64,000 nt of DNA from JBJENW01 sp051880395 (GTDB lineage: Bacteria > Bacillota > Clostridia > Lachnospirales > Lachnospiraceae): assembly GCA_051880395.1 (NCBI GenBank), contig JBJENW010000108.1:1-64000 (forward strand), in the 5' to 3' direction. The translations under genes and the position numbers were made by a program. Below the pieces are notes generated by a model, which did not search any database, was not told where the DNA came from, and worked only from the letters and a program-made list of their open reading frames with translations. Positions within the stretch are counted from its first letter, which is position 1. Every line of letters begins with the position of its first letter. This document shows positions 53,101 to 60,843 of this stretch, piece by piece.

Positions 53101-54656
53101 TGTTTAAAGTAATTAAACAATGGCTGATGATCTTCTGCAAGAACCGGAAGTGGCGCATCGACACCCATTGCAGCGATTGCTTCGGAACCGTTTTGTGCCA
53201 TCGGCAAAATCGCATTGCGCATAGACTCGTACGTATAACCGAATGCTTTCTGCATTTTTAAAAGTTCATCCTTATCATACTGCGGTACGCGCTCGTTCGG
53301 GATCTTTAAATTCTGCAGATCGATCAGATTGCTGTCAAGCCATTCACCATACGGCTGGCTGTTCGCATACTTTTCTTTTAATTCTTCGTCATCGATCACA
53401 CGTCCCTGAACAGTATCTACTAACAGCATTTTACCAGGATGTAATCTTTCTTTGACAACGATCTTCGTCGGATCTACATCAAGAACACCAACTTCTGAAG
53501 ATAAGATCAGTTGATCATCATCTGTGATATAATAACGGCTTGGTCTTAATCCGTTACGGTCAAGGACCGCACCCATAACATCTCCATCACTAAACAAGAT
53601 TGAAGCCGGTCCATCCCATGGCTCCATCATTGTTGCATAGTACTGATAGAAATCTTTTTTCTTCTGATTCATGATCTTATTGTTATCCCAAGGTTCTGGA
53701 ATTGTGATCATGACAGCAAGCGGCAGATCCATACCACTCATTACTAAGAATTCCAAGGTGTTATCTAACATTGCAGAGTCAGATCCTGCTGTGTTTACAA
53801 CTGGAAGCACCTTCTGCAATTCACCTTTTAGCTGTTCTGACTCCATCGTCTCCTCACGAGCCAGCATCTTATCCGCATTACCGCGAATGGTATTGATCTC
53901 ACCATTGTGTACAATAAAACGGTTTGGATGTGCACGCTCCCAGCTCGGCTGTGTATTCGTCGAGAAACGGGAATGTACCATAGCGATCGCGGATTCATAA
54001 TCCGGGTCCTGTAAATCTGCAAAGAACAGTCTCAACTGATCTACTAAGAACATACCTTTATATACGATCGTACGGCTGGAAAGAGAAACGACATATGTAT
54101 CATCGTTACTCTGCTCATATACACGACGTGCAACATATAATTTTCGATCGAAATCAATTCCTTTTTTGACATTTGCAGGACGTTTTACAAATCCCTGCAT
54201 GATACATGGCATGCAGTCCACTGCTTTCTGTCCCAGTTTCTTTGGATCCGTCGGCACTTCACGCCAACCCAAAAATTCCATGCCTTCTTTTTCAATGATG
54301 ACTTCAAACATCTTTTTCGCCTGATTACGTTTGAATTCATCTTGTGGAAAGAAGAACATACCAATACCGTAATCACGCTCGTCTCCGATTTCAATTCCAA
54401 GTTCTTTTGCTGCTTTTGCAAAAAACTTGTGGGAGATCTGTAACAAGATACCTACACCGTCACCGGTTTTTCCTTCTGCATCTTTTCCTGCCCGGTGTTT
54501 CAGATTTTCTACGATCTTCAACGCATTTTCTACGGTTGCATGGGTTTTTTTACCTTTAATGTTTACAACCGCACCGATACCACAGTTATCATGTTCGAAC
54601 CGTGGATCATACATACCCTGGGCAACTGCATTGCTTTCATTCTGTTGTTTCTCCAT
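50103..54656 (-). CDS. gltB: Glutamate synthase (NADPH) large subunit
   Basis: GltB makes two glutamates from glutamine and 2-oxoglutarate. The 1517-residue length is typical. The class II amidotransferase nucleophile is Cys25 in DNCGIGAVV, so the first 24 residues are likely a propeptide removed to expose it. The FMN/2-oxoglutarate barrel has GEGGHLPGKKVYPWIA, QVILISGYDGGTGAAP and the 3Fe-4S cysteines in RVCNLDTCPAGIATQNPEL. The C-terminal GXGXG beta-helix domain (GGRVVILGPTGKNFAAGMSG) follows. Its promoter is strong and has two inverted repeats upstream. gltD follows. Confidence 0.97.
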   Translation of the reverse strand: MEKQQNESNAVAQGMYDPRFEHDNCGIGAVVNIKGKKTHATVENALKIVENLKHRAGKDAEGKTGDGVGILLQISHKFFAKAAKELGIEIGDERDYGIGMFFFPQDEFKRNQAKKMFEVIIEKEGMEFLGWREVPTDPKKLGQKAVDCMPCIMQGFVKRPANVKKGIDFDRKLYVARRVYEQSNDDTYVVSLSSRTIVYKGMFLVDQLRLFFADLQDPDYESAIAMVHSRFSTNTQPSWERAHPNRFIVHNGEINTIRGNADKMLAREETMESEQLKGELQKVLPVVNTAGSDSAMLDNTLEFLVMSGMDLPLAVMITIPEPWDNNKIMNQKKKDFYQYYATMMEPWDGPASILFSDGDVMGAVLDRNGLRPSRYYITDDDQLILSSEVGVLDVDPTKIVVKERLHPGKMLLVDTVQGRVIDDEELKEKYANSQPYGEWLDSNLIDLQNLKIPNERVPQYDKDELLKMQKAFGYTYESMRNAILPMAQNGSEAIAAMGVDAPLPVLAEDHQPLFNYFKQLFAQVTNPPIDSIREKVVTSTTVYIGEDGNLLEETAENCKVLKVNNPILTNTDLMKIKNMKVDGFKVAVIPIIYYKNTSLEKAIDRLYVEADRAYKDGANILILSDRGVDENHVPIPSLLAVSALQQHLIQTKKRTAVAMILESGEPREVHHFATLLGFGACAINPYLAQDTVKQLIDNNMLEKDCYAAIEDYDQAVLSGIVKIASKMGISTIQSYQGSKIFEAIGIDSSVIDKYFTGTVSRIGGITIDDIANDVDTLHSTAYDPLGLENDLTLNSCGRHKMRSGANKHLYNPQTIHLLQESTKRGDYQMFKQYTELVDAEEADMTIRGLMDFNYPKKGIPIEEVESVDSIVTRFKTGAMSYGSISKEAHETLAIAMNMIHGKSNTGEGGEDLERLTIGKDGLNRCSAIKQVASGRFGVTSKYLTSAQEIQIKMAQGAKPGEGGHLPGKKVYPWIAKTRHSTPGVGLISPPPHHDIYSIEDLEQLIYDLKNANTDARISVKLVSEAGVGTVAAGVAKAGAQVILISGYDGGTGAAPRNSIHNAGLPWELGLSETHQTLIMNGLRNKVRVETDGKLMSGRDVAIAAMLGAEEFGFATAPLVVMGCVMMRVCNLDTCPAGIATQNPELRKRFAAKPEYVVNFMKFIAEDLREYMAKLGVRTVDELVGRTDLLRVRDGLSEREKKIDLSRILYNPYAGSKQKVIFDPKQVYNFELEKTKDERILMKQLKSALDNKQKRSLDVEVTNTDRSFGTIFGSEITKRYYNTLEEDTFIIKCNGSGGQSFGAFIPNGLTLELVGDSNDYFGKGLSGGKLVVYPPAGVSFKKDENIIVGNVALYGATSGKAFINGVAGERFCVRNSGAIAVVEGVGDHGCEYMTGGRVVILGPTGKNFAAGMSGGIAYVLDENRDLYMRLNKEMVFCEEVTSKYDVLELKEMIKEHVALTNSEKGKMILDHFSEYLPKFKKIVPYDYNRMLMTIVQMEEKGLNAEQAQIEAFYANTRK

Positions 54657-54748
54657 ACTCAGTTCCTTTCTTTCTGTATCGACTCAGAGTTCAAGCACAG
54701 ACAGGCAACGTCTGTCCTCTCCTCTCTATCTACAAACAGTTTAAATTA

Positions 54749-54777
54749 ATCATACACTCATTTTTCTCATTTGTAAA
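54749..54777 (-). promoter_or_regulatory. Sigma-A promoter of gltBD
   Basis: On the minus strand TTTACA (54772-54777) and TATGAT (54749-54754) are 17 bp apart. The leader to the start codon is about 85 nt. Confidence 0.7.
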
Positions 54778-54798
54778 CTTCTTTTTTTTTATTATTTT

Positions 54799-54857
54799 CA
54801 GATAATTTGTATTTTGCGTATTTTTCTTTAAATTATCTGATAATAAACTTTATTATC
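54799..54857. promoter_or_regulatory. Two inverted repeats upstream of the gltBD promoter
   Basis: CAGATAATTT (54799-54808) is the exact complement of AAATTATCTG (54830-54839). Directly beside it GATAATAAA and TTTATTATC (54839-54857) form a perfect 9-bp palindrome with one central base. They begin about 22 bp upstream of the -35, a typical place for an activator site, for example a LysR-type regulator. No such gene is adjacent. Confidence 0.5.
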
Positions 54858-54893
54858 TTAATTACATGCGTTTTTTTGCGTACAACTCATCCC

Positions 54894-54945
54894 AAAAAAG
54901 GCGTCCGCTTTGGAAACTTTTTTCTCCTCCGTCGGACGCTTTTCT
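54894..54945. terminator. Terminator of the HAD-CPBP unit
   Basis: AAAAAAGGCGTCCG and CGGACGCTTTTC form the stem around a loop of about 25 nt. In the minus direction it ends with a run of six Ts. It lies about 85 bp beyond the CPBP gene stop. Confidence 0.75.
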
Positions 54946-55029
54946 GTCATTATTTTAAAATTGTTTTTGAATTGTTTCGAAAAATAGTGGTCAAATTCTT
55001 TCCCTTTTTATAGAAAAAAAGAATTCCTT

Positions 55030-55824
55030 TCATAATTTCTTTTTATGGAATGTTTCTAAAATGCCGATGCATGCAGCAGCAACCAACGCCATTCCCAAAA
55101 GGAATCCCACATGTTGCACCGTATTCTGCTCGATTGCACGCAGACAGTCCGTTTCTGTCCGAAGCACAGAGAACAGATTGGCCGCCATATGTCCAAGCAG
55201 CGCTCCATACAAGTGTCCGGTCTGCTCCATAAAATATGCCAAAAACAGTCCAAACAGGAACGCATACAAAAATTGTACAAAATTCATATGCATGATTCCG
55301 AAGATCAAAGCAGACACGATTGCCGCCACGATTCTCCCGTACCAGCTCTTTAACCGCTGATAGACGATACCACGGTACAATAGTTCCTCCGCAAGCGGCG
55401 CCAGCACACAGGTTCCCGTCACTTCCCAGAAAAGGGTTCCACCGTAAAATTTATCTGCCGTCTGCTGGTATGAACGCGACTTCTCCAAAAGACCGCTCAT
55501 AGCGATCACATCATTCCAGACAATCGAAAGACAGACAGCAGCCACAATGATCAATGCCGCCCGCAAAAGTCCTTGTGCGCAAAACAGCTCACGCACCTTT
55601 TCATTTCGGATTTCCGGCAACTGACTGCACACAATATCCTGCCGATAAATGCCATATAAGATCGGCAGAGTCAGGCATGTCGCGATCGACTGCAGGATCA
55701 TATAATTTTTGTCCGTATAAGGGATAAATGTCGCCAGCGCCAGCATCCACAGATTGCTCGCCAGAAAATATACGGCAACCGGAAAAACAATGTTCCAGAC
55801 TTTCCACCCTCTAATCCGCCGCAA
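55030..55824 (-). CDS. CPBP-family intramembrane metalloprotease
   Basis: A 264-residue membrane protein of the CAAX protease and bacteriocin-processing family, with seven to eight hydrophobic segments. The catalytic motifs are APLAEELLYRG (Glu-Glu and Arg) and FGIMHMN (His), followed by a third conserved block GHLYGALLGHMAAN. The start is a TTG at 55824 with GGAGG 6 bp ahead, and it overlaps the end of the phosphatase gene by 14 bp. Its substrate is unknown; no bacteriocin gene is nearby. Confidence 0.88.
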   Translation of the reverse strand: MRRIRGWKVWNIVFPVAVYFLASNLWMLALATFIPYTDKNYMILQSIATCLTLPILYGIYRQDIVCSQLPEIRNEKVRELFCAQGLLRAALIIVAAVCLSIVWNDVIAMSGLLEKSRSYQQTADKFYGGTLFWEVTGTCVLAPLAEELLYRGIVYQRLKSWYGRIVAAIVSALIFGIMHMNFVQFLYAFLFGLFLAYFMEQTGHLYGALLGHMAANLFSVLRTETDCLRAIEQNTVQHVGFLLGMALVAAACIGILETFHKKKL

Positions 55825-56461
55825 GATACGCCTCCACTTCTTTTAAAGAATCAAATACTTTATCCGCGCCGGCAGAAAGCATCTCTTCTCTGGTTCCAAA
55901 ACCATAGGTAATGCCGATACAGGATACACCTGCTTCCTTTGCCCCCTCAGCATCAAACCTGGTATCTCCGATCAATACCGCTTCCTCTTTTTTTGCAGAA
56001 AATCGATGCAGGGATTCGATCAAAACCTTCGCTTTCGTGTTGCGCCCTCCTTCAAAATCCGAACCCGTGATCACAGAAAACAGGTCCGTGATCTGATGGT
56101 AATCCAAAATCTTTTTGCAGAAAACCTCCGGTTTCGAAGATGCCAGGCCGATTGCATATCCAGCCTGTTTCAGACGCGTCAGAGACTCTTTCACCTCCGG
56201 ATACAACTTACATTCAAATGCACCGATCGGGTTGTAGCGTTCCCGGTATTTTTTCACCAGAAAATCAATCGTCTCCTCATCGAATCCATAAAATTCACGG
56301 AACGAATAGTCCAGTGGTGGTCCGATAAACCGGCGCAGTTTTGCGTCATCCGGCTCCTCTTTTCCGATTGCTTCCAGCGCATAACGGATACAATTCATGA
56401 TTCCTTCCTGCGAGTCGATAATGGTTCCATCGAGATCAAATAAGATCACACGTTTTTTCAT
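55811..56461 (-). CDS. HAD-superfamily phosphatase, phosphoglycolate phosphatase-like
   Basis: A 216-residue HAD hydrolase with motif I DLDGTIID (nucleophile and acid Asp near the N-terminus), motif II LASSK and motif III around the later Lys. Motif IV is AVLIGDTRFDAEGAKEAGV. A helical cap lies between I and II (residues 15-85). The start at 56461 (MKKRVILFDLDGTI) follows AAGGAAG; a longer frame to 56512 overlaps the topoisomerase gene and is less likely. Substrate could be phosphoglycolate or pyrophosphate (PpaX-like). It lies 25 bp after the topoisomerase A gene. Confidence 0.9.
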   Translation of the reverse strand: MKKRVILFDLDGTIIDSQEGIMNCIRYALEAIGKEEPDDAKLRRFIGPPLDYSFREFYGFDEETIDFLVKKYRERYNPIGAFECKLYPEVKESLTRLKQAGYAIGLASSKPEVFCKKILDYHQITDLFSVITGSDFEGGRNTKAKVLIESLHRFSAKKEEAVLIGDTRFDAEGAKEAGVSCIGITYGFGTREEMLSAGADKVFDSLKEVEAYLAAD

Positions 56462-56486
56462 TTTACTTCCTTTCCAGGCGCAAACA

Positions 56487-58742
56487 TCACCGCTTGACGC
56501 CCTGTCCTGCACGTTTATTTACTTTCAGTCGATGCAATGCGATTTCGTTTTCCTCTCCGATCAATACAGTCTTCTCTTCATCCTCTGCCAAAAGATAAAC
56601 CGCTTTCACCAGATCCTTTGTCTTTAATGTGATGCCCTTTACGCCGACGGCACCCTTTTTCTTTTCCGGTACTTCTTCCACTTCAAATCGTAAAAACATG
56701 GCTTTCTCTGTCTGAAGGACAACGGTCTTCGTCTCCTCCTGTATCGGCTCCACGGACAAAAGCATATCCCCTTCTGCCAGTTTCGTCGCGGCGACTGTCC
56801 GCTTTGATACATCAAACTCACTACCGTCCACCTGTTTCATCATACCCGATGCTGTGGTAAAAAGCAATTTTTTTCCGCAAATTTCCCGCAGACCGGAGAG
56901 AAAGACGATCGTCTCCTCACTGCTGTCGTACTTTCCAAAATTGTCGATCGGCTGGCCTTTATCGCGGAAACGCCCATACGGAAGATCGAGTACTTTCACC
57001 AGATGCAGCTGCCCGGTATTCGTAAAAATACAGAGTTTATCCGTATTCATCAGATGCACGATATGTTTATTTTCCGCATCTGCGGCTTCCTGATTCCGCT
57101 CATATACCGCTTTGTCCACCGTCTTTACATAGCCGAAACGGTCCATCAAAAGCACAACCTCTGCCTCTTTGACCGTCTCTTCCTCGTAGACTGCCTCGGA
57201 TGCGTTTTCTAATGCTGTTTTCCGCTCGGTCGCAAATTCCTTTTTCAGTTTATCCAGCTCTTTTATAATGACTTTTGCCATACTTGAACGATGCGCCAAA
57301 ATATCCTGATACTGCTCGATATTTTTCAATGTCGTATCATGTTCTTTCTGCAAAGCCTCGATTTCTAACCCGATCAGTTTATATAACCGCATTTCTAAAA
57401 TCGCAGTTGCCTGACGTTCCGTAAAATCAAGCATTGACGCCTGCTTTTCTGACGCTTTGGAGCGAAACTTGACCTTGCTTGTATCGCCGTGGATCAGACA
57501 GGCCTTCGCATCCTTGATATTTTTACTTCCACGCAAAATCTCAATGATCAGATCGATTACATCACAAGCCCGAATGAGACCCTCCTGAATCTCTTTTTTC
57601 TCCAGCTCTTTCTCTAACAGTGTCTGATATTTTCTAGTGGCAAGCTCATACTGAAAATTCACATGATGCCGAATGATCGGTACCAGTCCCATCGTCTCCG
57701 GTTTTCCATCCGCAACTGCGAGCATATTGACACCGAACGTATCCTCCAAGCGTGTCTTTTTATATAATAAATTGATGATATTTTGTGCATTTGCGCCTTT
57801 TTTCAACTCAATGACGATTCGAATCCCCTCTTTGGAAGACTGATTCGAAATATCCACAATGTCATTCGTTTTTTTCGTCTCCACCAGACTGTAAATATCG
57901 TTCAAGAATTTTCCAATATTTGCACCGATCATCGTATATGGAATCTCTGTGATCACAATCTGCTCTTTTCCGCCTTTTAACGGCTCTACCTCTACTTTTC
58001 CGCGCAGCTTGATCTTCCCAGTTCCCGTCGAATAAATCTGCAAAAGATCATCCTTATTTGCCACAATGCCTCCGGTCGGGAAATCTGGTCCTGGAATATA
58101 CTGCATCATCTGCTCCGTATTGATATCCGGATTTTTCATGTACGCCTTAACACCCTCGATGACTTCCCCTAAATTGTGTGTCGGGATACTCGTCGCCATA
58201 CCGACCGCGATTCCCTCCGCACCGTTTACCAAAAGATTCGGCACCTTGACCGGCAGCACCTCCGGTTCTTTCTCTGTCTCATCAAAATTTGGCACAAAAT
58301 TGACCACATTTTTATCGAGGTCCGCAAGGTATGCCTCCTGCGTGATTTTCTGCAGCCGCGCTTCGGTATAACGCATTGCAGCCGCGCCGTCCCCTTCTAT
58401 CGAGCCGAAATTTCCATGTCCGTCTACAAGCGGCATCCCTTTTTTGAAGTCCTGTGCCATCACGACAAGTGCCTCATAGATGGAACTGTCCCCATGTGGA
58501 TGATACTTACCCATCGTATCTCCGACAATACGCGCACATTTTCGATACGGTCTGTCATAGCGGATTCCAAGTTCATACATATCATACAGCGTTCGCCGCT
58601 GTACCGGTTTCAGACCGTCCCGCACATCCGGAAGCGCACGCGATACAATGACACTCATCGCATAGTCGATATACGATTTCTGCATCACTTCGGAGTATTC
58701 GGTCTGAATGATCTGTTCTCTTTCTTTACTTTCTGTACTCAT
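56487..58742 (-). CDS. parC: Type IIA topoisomerase subunit A (ParC-like)
   Basis: This is the DNA-cleaving subunit of a type IIA topoisomerase. The 751-residue protein has the catalytic tyrosine in AAAMRYTEARL. The quinolone-target region reads HPHGDSSIYEALV, with the wild-type-like Ser-Ser-Ile arrangement. The C-terminal beta-pinwheel lacks the GyrA box (QRRGGKG), so I favour topoisomerase IV (chromosome decatenation) over gyrase. It lies 29 bp after the ATPase subunit gene in the same operon. The gyrase-versus-topo IV assignment is not certain; many Clostridia carry two such pairs. Confidence 0.85.
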   Translation of the reverse strand: MSTESKEREQIIQTEYSEVMQKSYIDYAMSVIVSRALPDVRDGLKPVQRRTLYDMYELGIRYDRPYRKCARIVGDTMGKYHPHGDSSIYEALVVMAQDFKKGMPLVDGHGNFGSIEGDGAAAMRYTEARLQKITQEAYLADLDKNVVNFVPNFDETEKEPEVLPVKVPNLLVNGAEGIAVGMATSIPTHNLGEVIEGVKAYMKNPDINTEQMMQYIPGPDFPTGGIVANKDDLLQIYSTGTGKIKLRGKVEVEPLKGGKEQIVITEIPYTMIGANIGKFLNDIYSLVETKKTNDIVDISNQSSKEGIRIVIELKKGANAQNIINLLYKKTRLEDTFGVNMLAVADGKPETMGLVPIIRHHVNFQYELATRKYQTLLEKELEKKEIQEGLIRACDVIDLIIEILRGSKNIKDAKACLIHGDTSKVKFRSKASEKQASMLDFTERQATAILEMRLYKLIGLEIEALQKEHDTTLKNIEQYQDILAHRSSMAKVIIKELDKLKKEFATERKTALENASEAVYEEETVKEAEVVLLMDRFGYVKTVDKAVYERNQEAADAENKHIVHLMNTDKLCIFTNTGQLHLVKVLDLPYGRFRDKGQPIDNFGKYDSSEETIVFLSGLREICGKKLLFTTASGMMKQVDGSEFDVSKRTVAATKLAEGDMLLSVEPIQEETKTVVLQTEKAMFLRFEVEEVPEKKKGAVGVKGITLKTKDLVKAVYLLAEDEEKTVLIGEENEIALHRLKVNKRAGQGVKR

Positions 58743-58771
58743 TTTTTATGATAAACGTCCTTTCTTTGCGT

Positions 58772-60694
58772 CTAAATATCCAGTTCTGCATCCTGCGCAT
58801 GCTGATAGATATATTGTTTTCGGGGCGGTACATCGTTTCCCATCAAAAGTTCTGTAATCTCCGATGCCTGAATGCCATCCTCGATCTCCACCCGCTTCAA
58901 AATCCGTGTCTTTGGATCGAGTGTTGTCTCCCAGAGCTGCTCGGCATCCATCTCGCCCAAACCTTTATAGCGCTGCAGCGTAAAATTCCCGGTGTGGGTC
59001 TTTCGGTATTTTGCCAGTGCCTCATCATCGTAAAGATATTCCTCTTTCCCCTTTGACGGGATCGCTTTATACAAAGGCGGCATCGCGATATACACATGTC
59101 CCGCATAGATCAGCTCCGGCATAAATCGATAAAACAACGTCAGCAAAAGTGTTGAGATATGGGCACCATCGACATCGGCATCCGCCATGATGATGATCTT
59201 ATCGTACCGGAGTTTGGAAATATCGAAATCATTTCCGTACCCCTCTGAAAAGCCACAGCCAAACGCGTTGATCATCGTCTTAATCTCGGCATTTGCCAGC
59301 ACCTTATCAATACTTGCCTTTTCCACGTTTAATATTTTTCCGCGGATTGGCAAAATTGCCTGGAAATTTCGATCCCGCGCCGTCTTTGCCGAGCCTCCCG
59401 CGGAATCTCCCTCGACGATAAAAATCTCACAGATCGACGGATCACGGCTTTCACAATTTGCCAGTTTTCCGTTTGAATCAAATGAGAATTTCTGTTTCGT
59501 CAAAAGATTTGTCTTCGCTTTTTCCTCTGTCTTTCGAATTTTCGCCGCTTTTTCCGCGCAGGAAATGACGGTTTTTAATGTTTCCAGATTTTTGTCAAAA
59601 AACAACTGTATCTCGTCTCCGGTCACCTTTCCGGTCGCGCGGGCCGCATCCTGATTGTCCAGTTTTGTCTTCGTCTGACCCTCAAAGCGTGGGTCCGGAT
59701 GTTTTACAGAAATGACCGCTGTCATCCCGTTTCGCACATCGGCTCCAGTGAAATTTGTATCCTTTTCTTTTAAAATTCCAAGTTCTCGCGCATACGAATT
59801 GATCACGGTAGTAAATGTCGTCTTAAACCCGGTCAGATGCGTTCCTCCCTCAGAATTATAGATATTGTTACAAAATCCTAAAATATTTTCATGAAACTCG
59901 TTTGTATACTGAAATGCTGCCTCGACCGTTATACCTTCACTTTCCCCGGAAAAATAGATCACATCATGCAATGTCTCTGCATTCTTATTTAATTCACGCA
60001 CAAACCCTTTGATGCCATCCTCCTCATGAAACGTGATCTCCTCCTTTTCCTCTCCGCGAAGATCCGTGTAATAGATCGTAAGCCCCGGATTCAGATACGT
60101 GGTCTCGTGCAGACGACTTTTCACCTCGTCTTCTTTAAATCGTGTTTTTTCAAAAATCGTCGGGTCCGGCAAAAAATTTATTTTGGTTCCCGTTTTTTTC
60201 GTCTTTCCGATGATCGGAAGCAACCCGTTTTCCAGTTCGACGACAGGTCTGCCCTGCTCATAGCGATCGTGATGAACGGACCCGTCCTGACTGATCTGCA
60301 CATCCATATAGCTGGAAAGCGCATTCACGACCGAAGAACCGACACCGTGCAATCCACCGCTCGTCTTATAAACGGAATCATCGAATTTTCCTCCGGCATG
60401 CAGTGTAGAAAAGACCACGCGTGCCGCCGAAACGCCTTTCTGATGCATTCCGACCGGAATCCCTCGTCCGTTATCCTCCACGGTACAGGAACCATCCGCC
60501 TCCAGCGTCACCCAGATGGAATCGCAGGCACCCGCCAGATGCTCATCCACTGCATTGTCTACAATCTCATAAATTAAATGATTTAATCCTTTTCTCGATA
60601 CACTGCCGATATACATGCCCGGGCGTTTCCGCACGGCCTCTAAGCCTTCGAGCACAGAGATACTGCTTGCATCGTAAGTCACTTGTTCTGCCAT
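58772..60694 (-). CDS. parE: Type IIA topoisomerase subunit B (ParE-like)
   Basis: This is the ATPase subunit of the topoisomerase. The 640-residue protein starts with the GHKL ATPase: EIVDNAVDEHLAG, VEDNGRGIPVG and TSGGLHGVGSSVVNALS. The transducer domain follows, then TOPRIM with IVEGDSAGGSAKTARDR and IMADADVDGAH, ending in LQRYKGLGEMDAEQLWETT. The enzyme uses ATP to pass one duplex through another. It is the first gene of a unit with parC. Upstream there is a -10 TATACT near 60758, but the -35 is unclear, and the ribosome binding site (CAGGT) is weak. Confidence 0.86.
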   Translation of the reverse strand: MAEQVTYDASSISVLEGLEAVRKRPGMYIGSVSRKGLNHLIYEIVDNAVDEHLAGACDSIWVTLEADGSCTVEDNGRGIPVGMHQKGVSAARVVFSTLHAGGKFDDSVYKTSGGLHGVGSSVVNALSSYMDVQISQDGSVHHDRYEQGRPVVELENGLLPIIGKTKKTGTKINFLPDPTIFEKTRFKEDEVKSRLHETTYLNPGLTIYYTDLRGEEKEEITFHEEDGIKGFVRELNKNAETLHDVIYFSGESEGITVEAAFQYTNEFHENILGFCNNIYNSEGGTHLTGFKTTFTTVINSYARELGILKEKDTNFTGADVRNGMTAVISVKHPDPRFEGQTKTKLDNQDAARATGKVTGDEIQLFFDKNLETLKTVISCAEKAAKIRKTEEKAKTNLLTKQKFSFDSNGKLANCESRDPSICEIFIVEGDSAGGSAKTARDRNFQAILPIRGKILNVEKASIDKVLANAEIKTMINAFGCGFSEGYGNDFDISKLRYDKIIIMADADVDGAHISTLLLTLFYRFMPELIYAGHVYIAMPPLYKAIPSKGKEEYLYDDEALAKYRKTHTGNFTLQRYKGLGEMDAEQLWETTLDPKTRILKRVEIEDGIQASEITELLMGNDVPPRKQYIYQHAQDAELDI

Positions 60695-60788
60695 TTTTAT
60701 ACCTGTTCACCGCTCTTTTTGTCTGCGGTTTTTCCTTTCTTTTCTCAAACATTACTCAGTATAGCATATTTCATTTGGAATTTCACGT

Positions 60789-60822
60789 AAAAAAACCAGC
60801 ACACGAAATTTCGTGTGCCGGT
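60789..60822 (-). terminator. Terminator of the surface-protein gene
   Basis: GCACACGAAA and TTTCGTGTGC form a perfect 10-bp stem, flanked by further pairing bases. On the minus strand it is followed by a run of seven Ts. It lies just after the end of the Ig-like surface-protein gene. Confidence 0.9.
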
Positions 60823-60843
60823 CCATTGTTTTACCTCTGTAAA

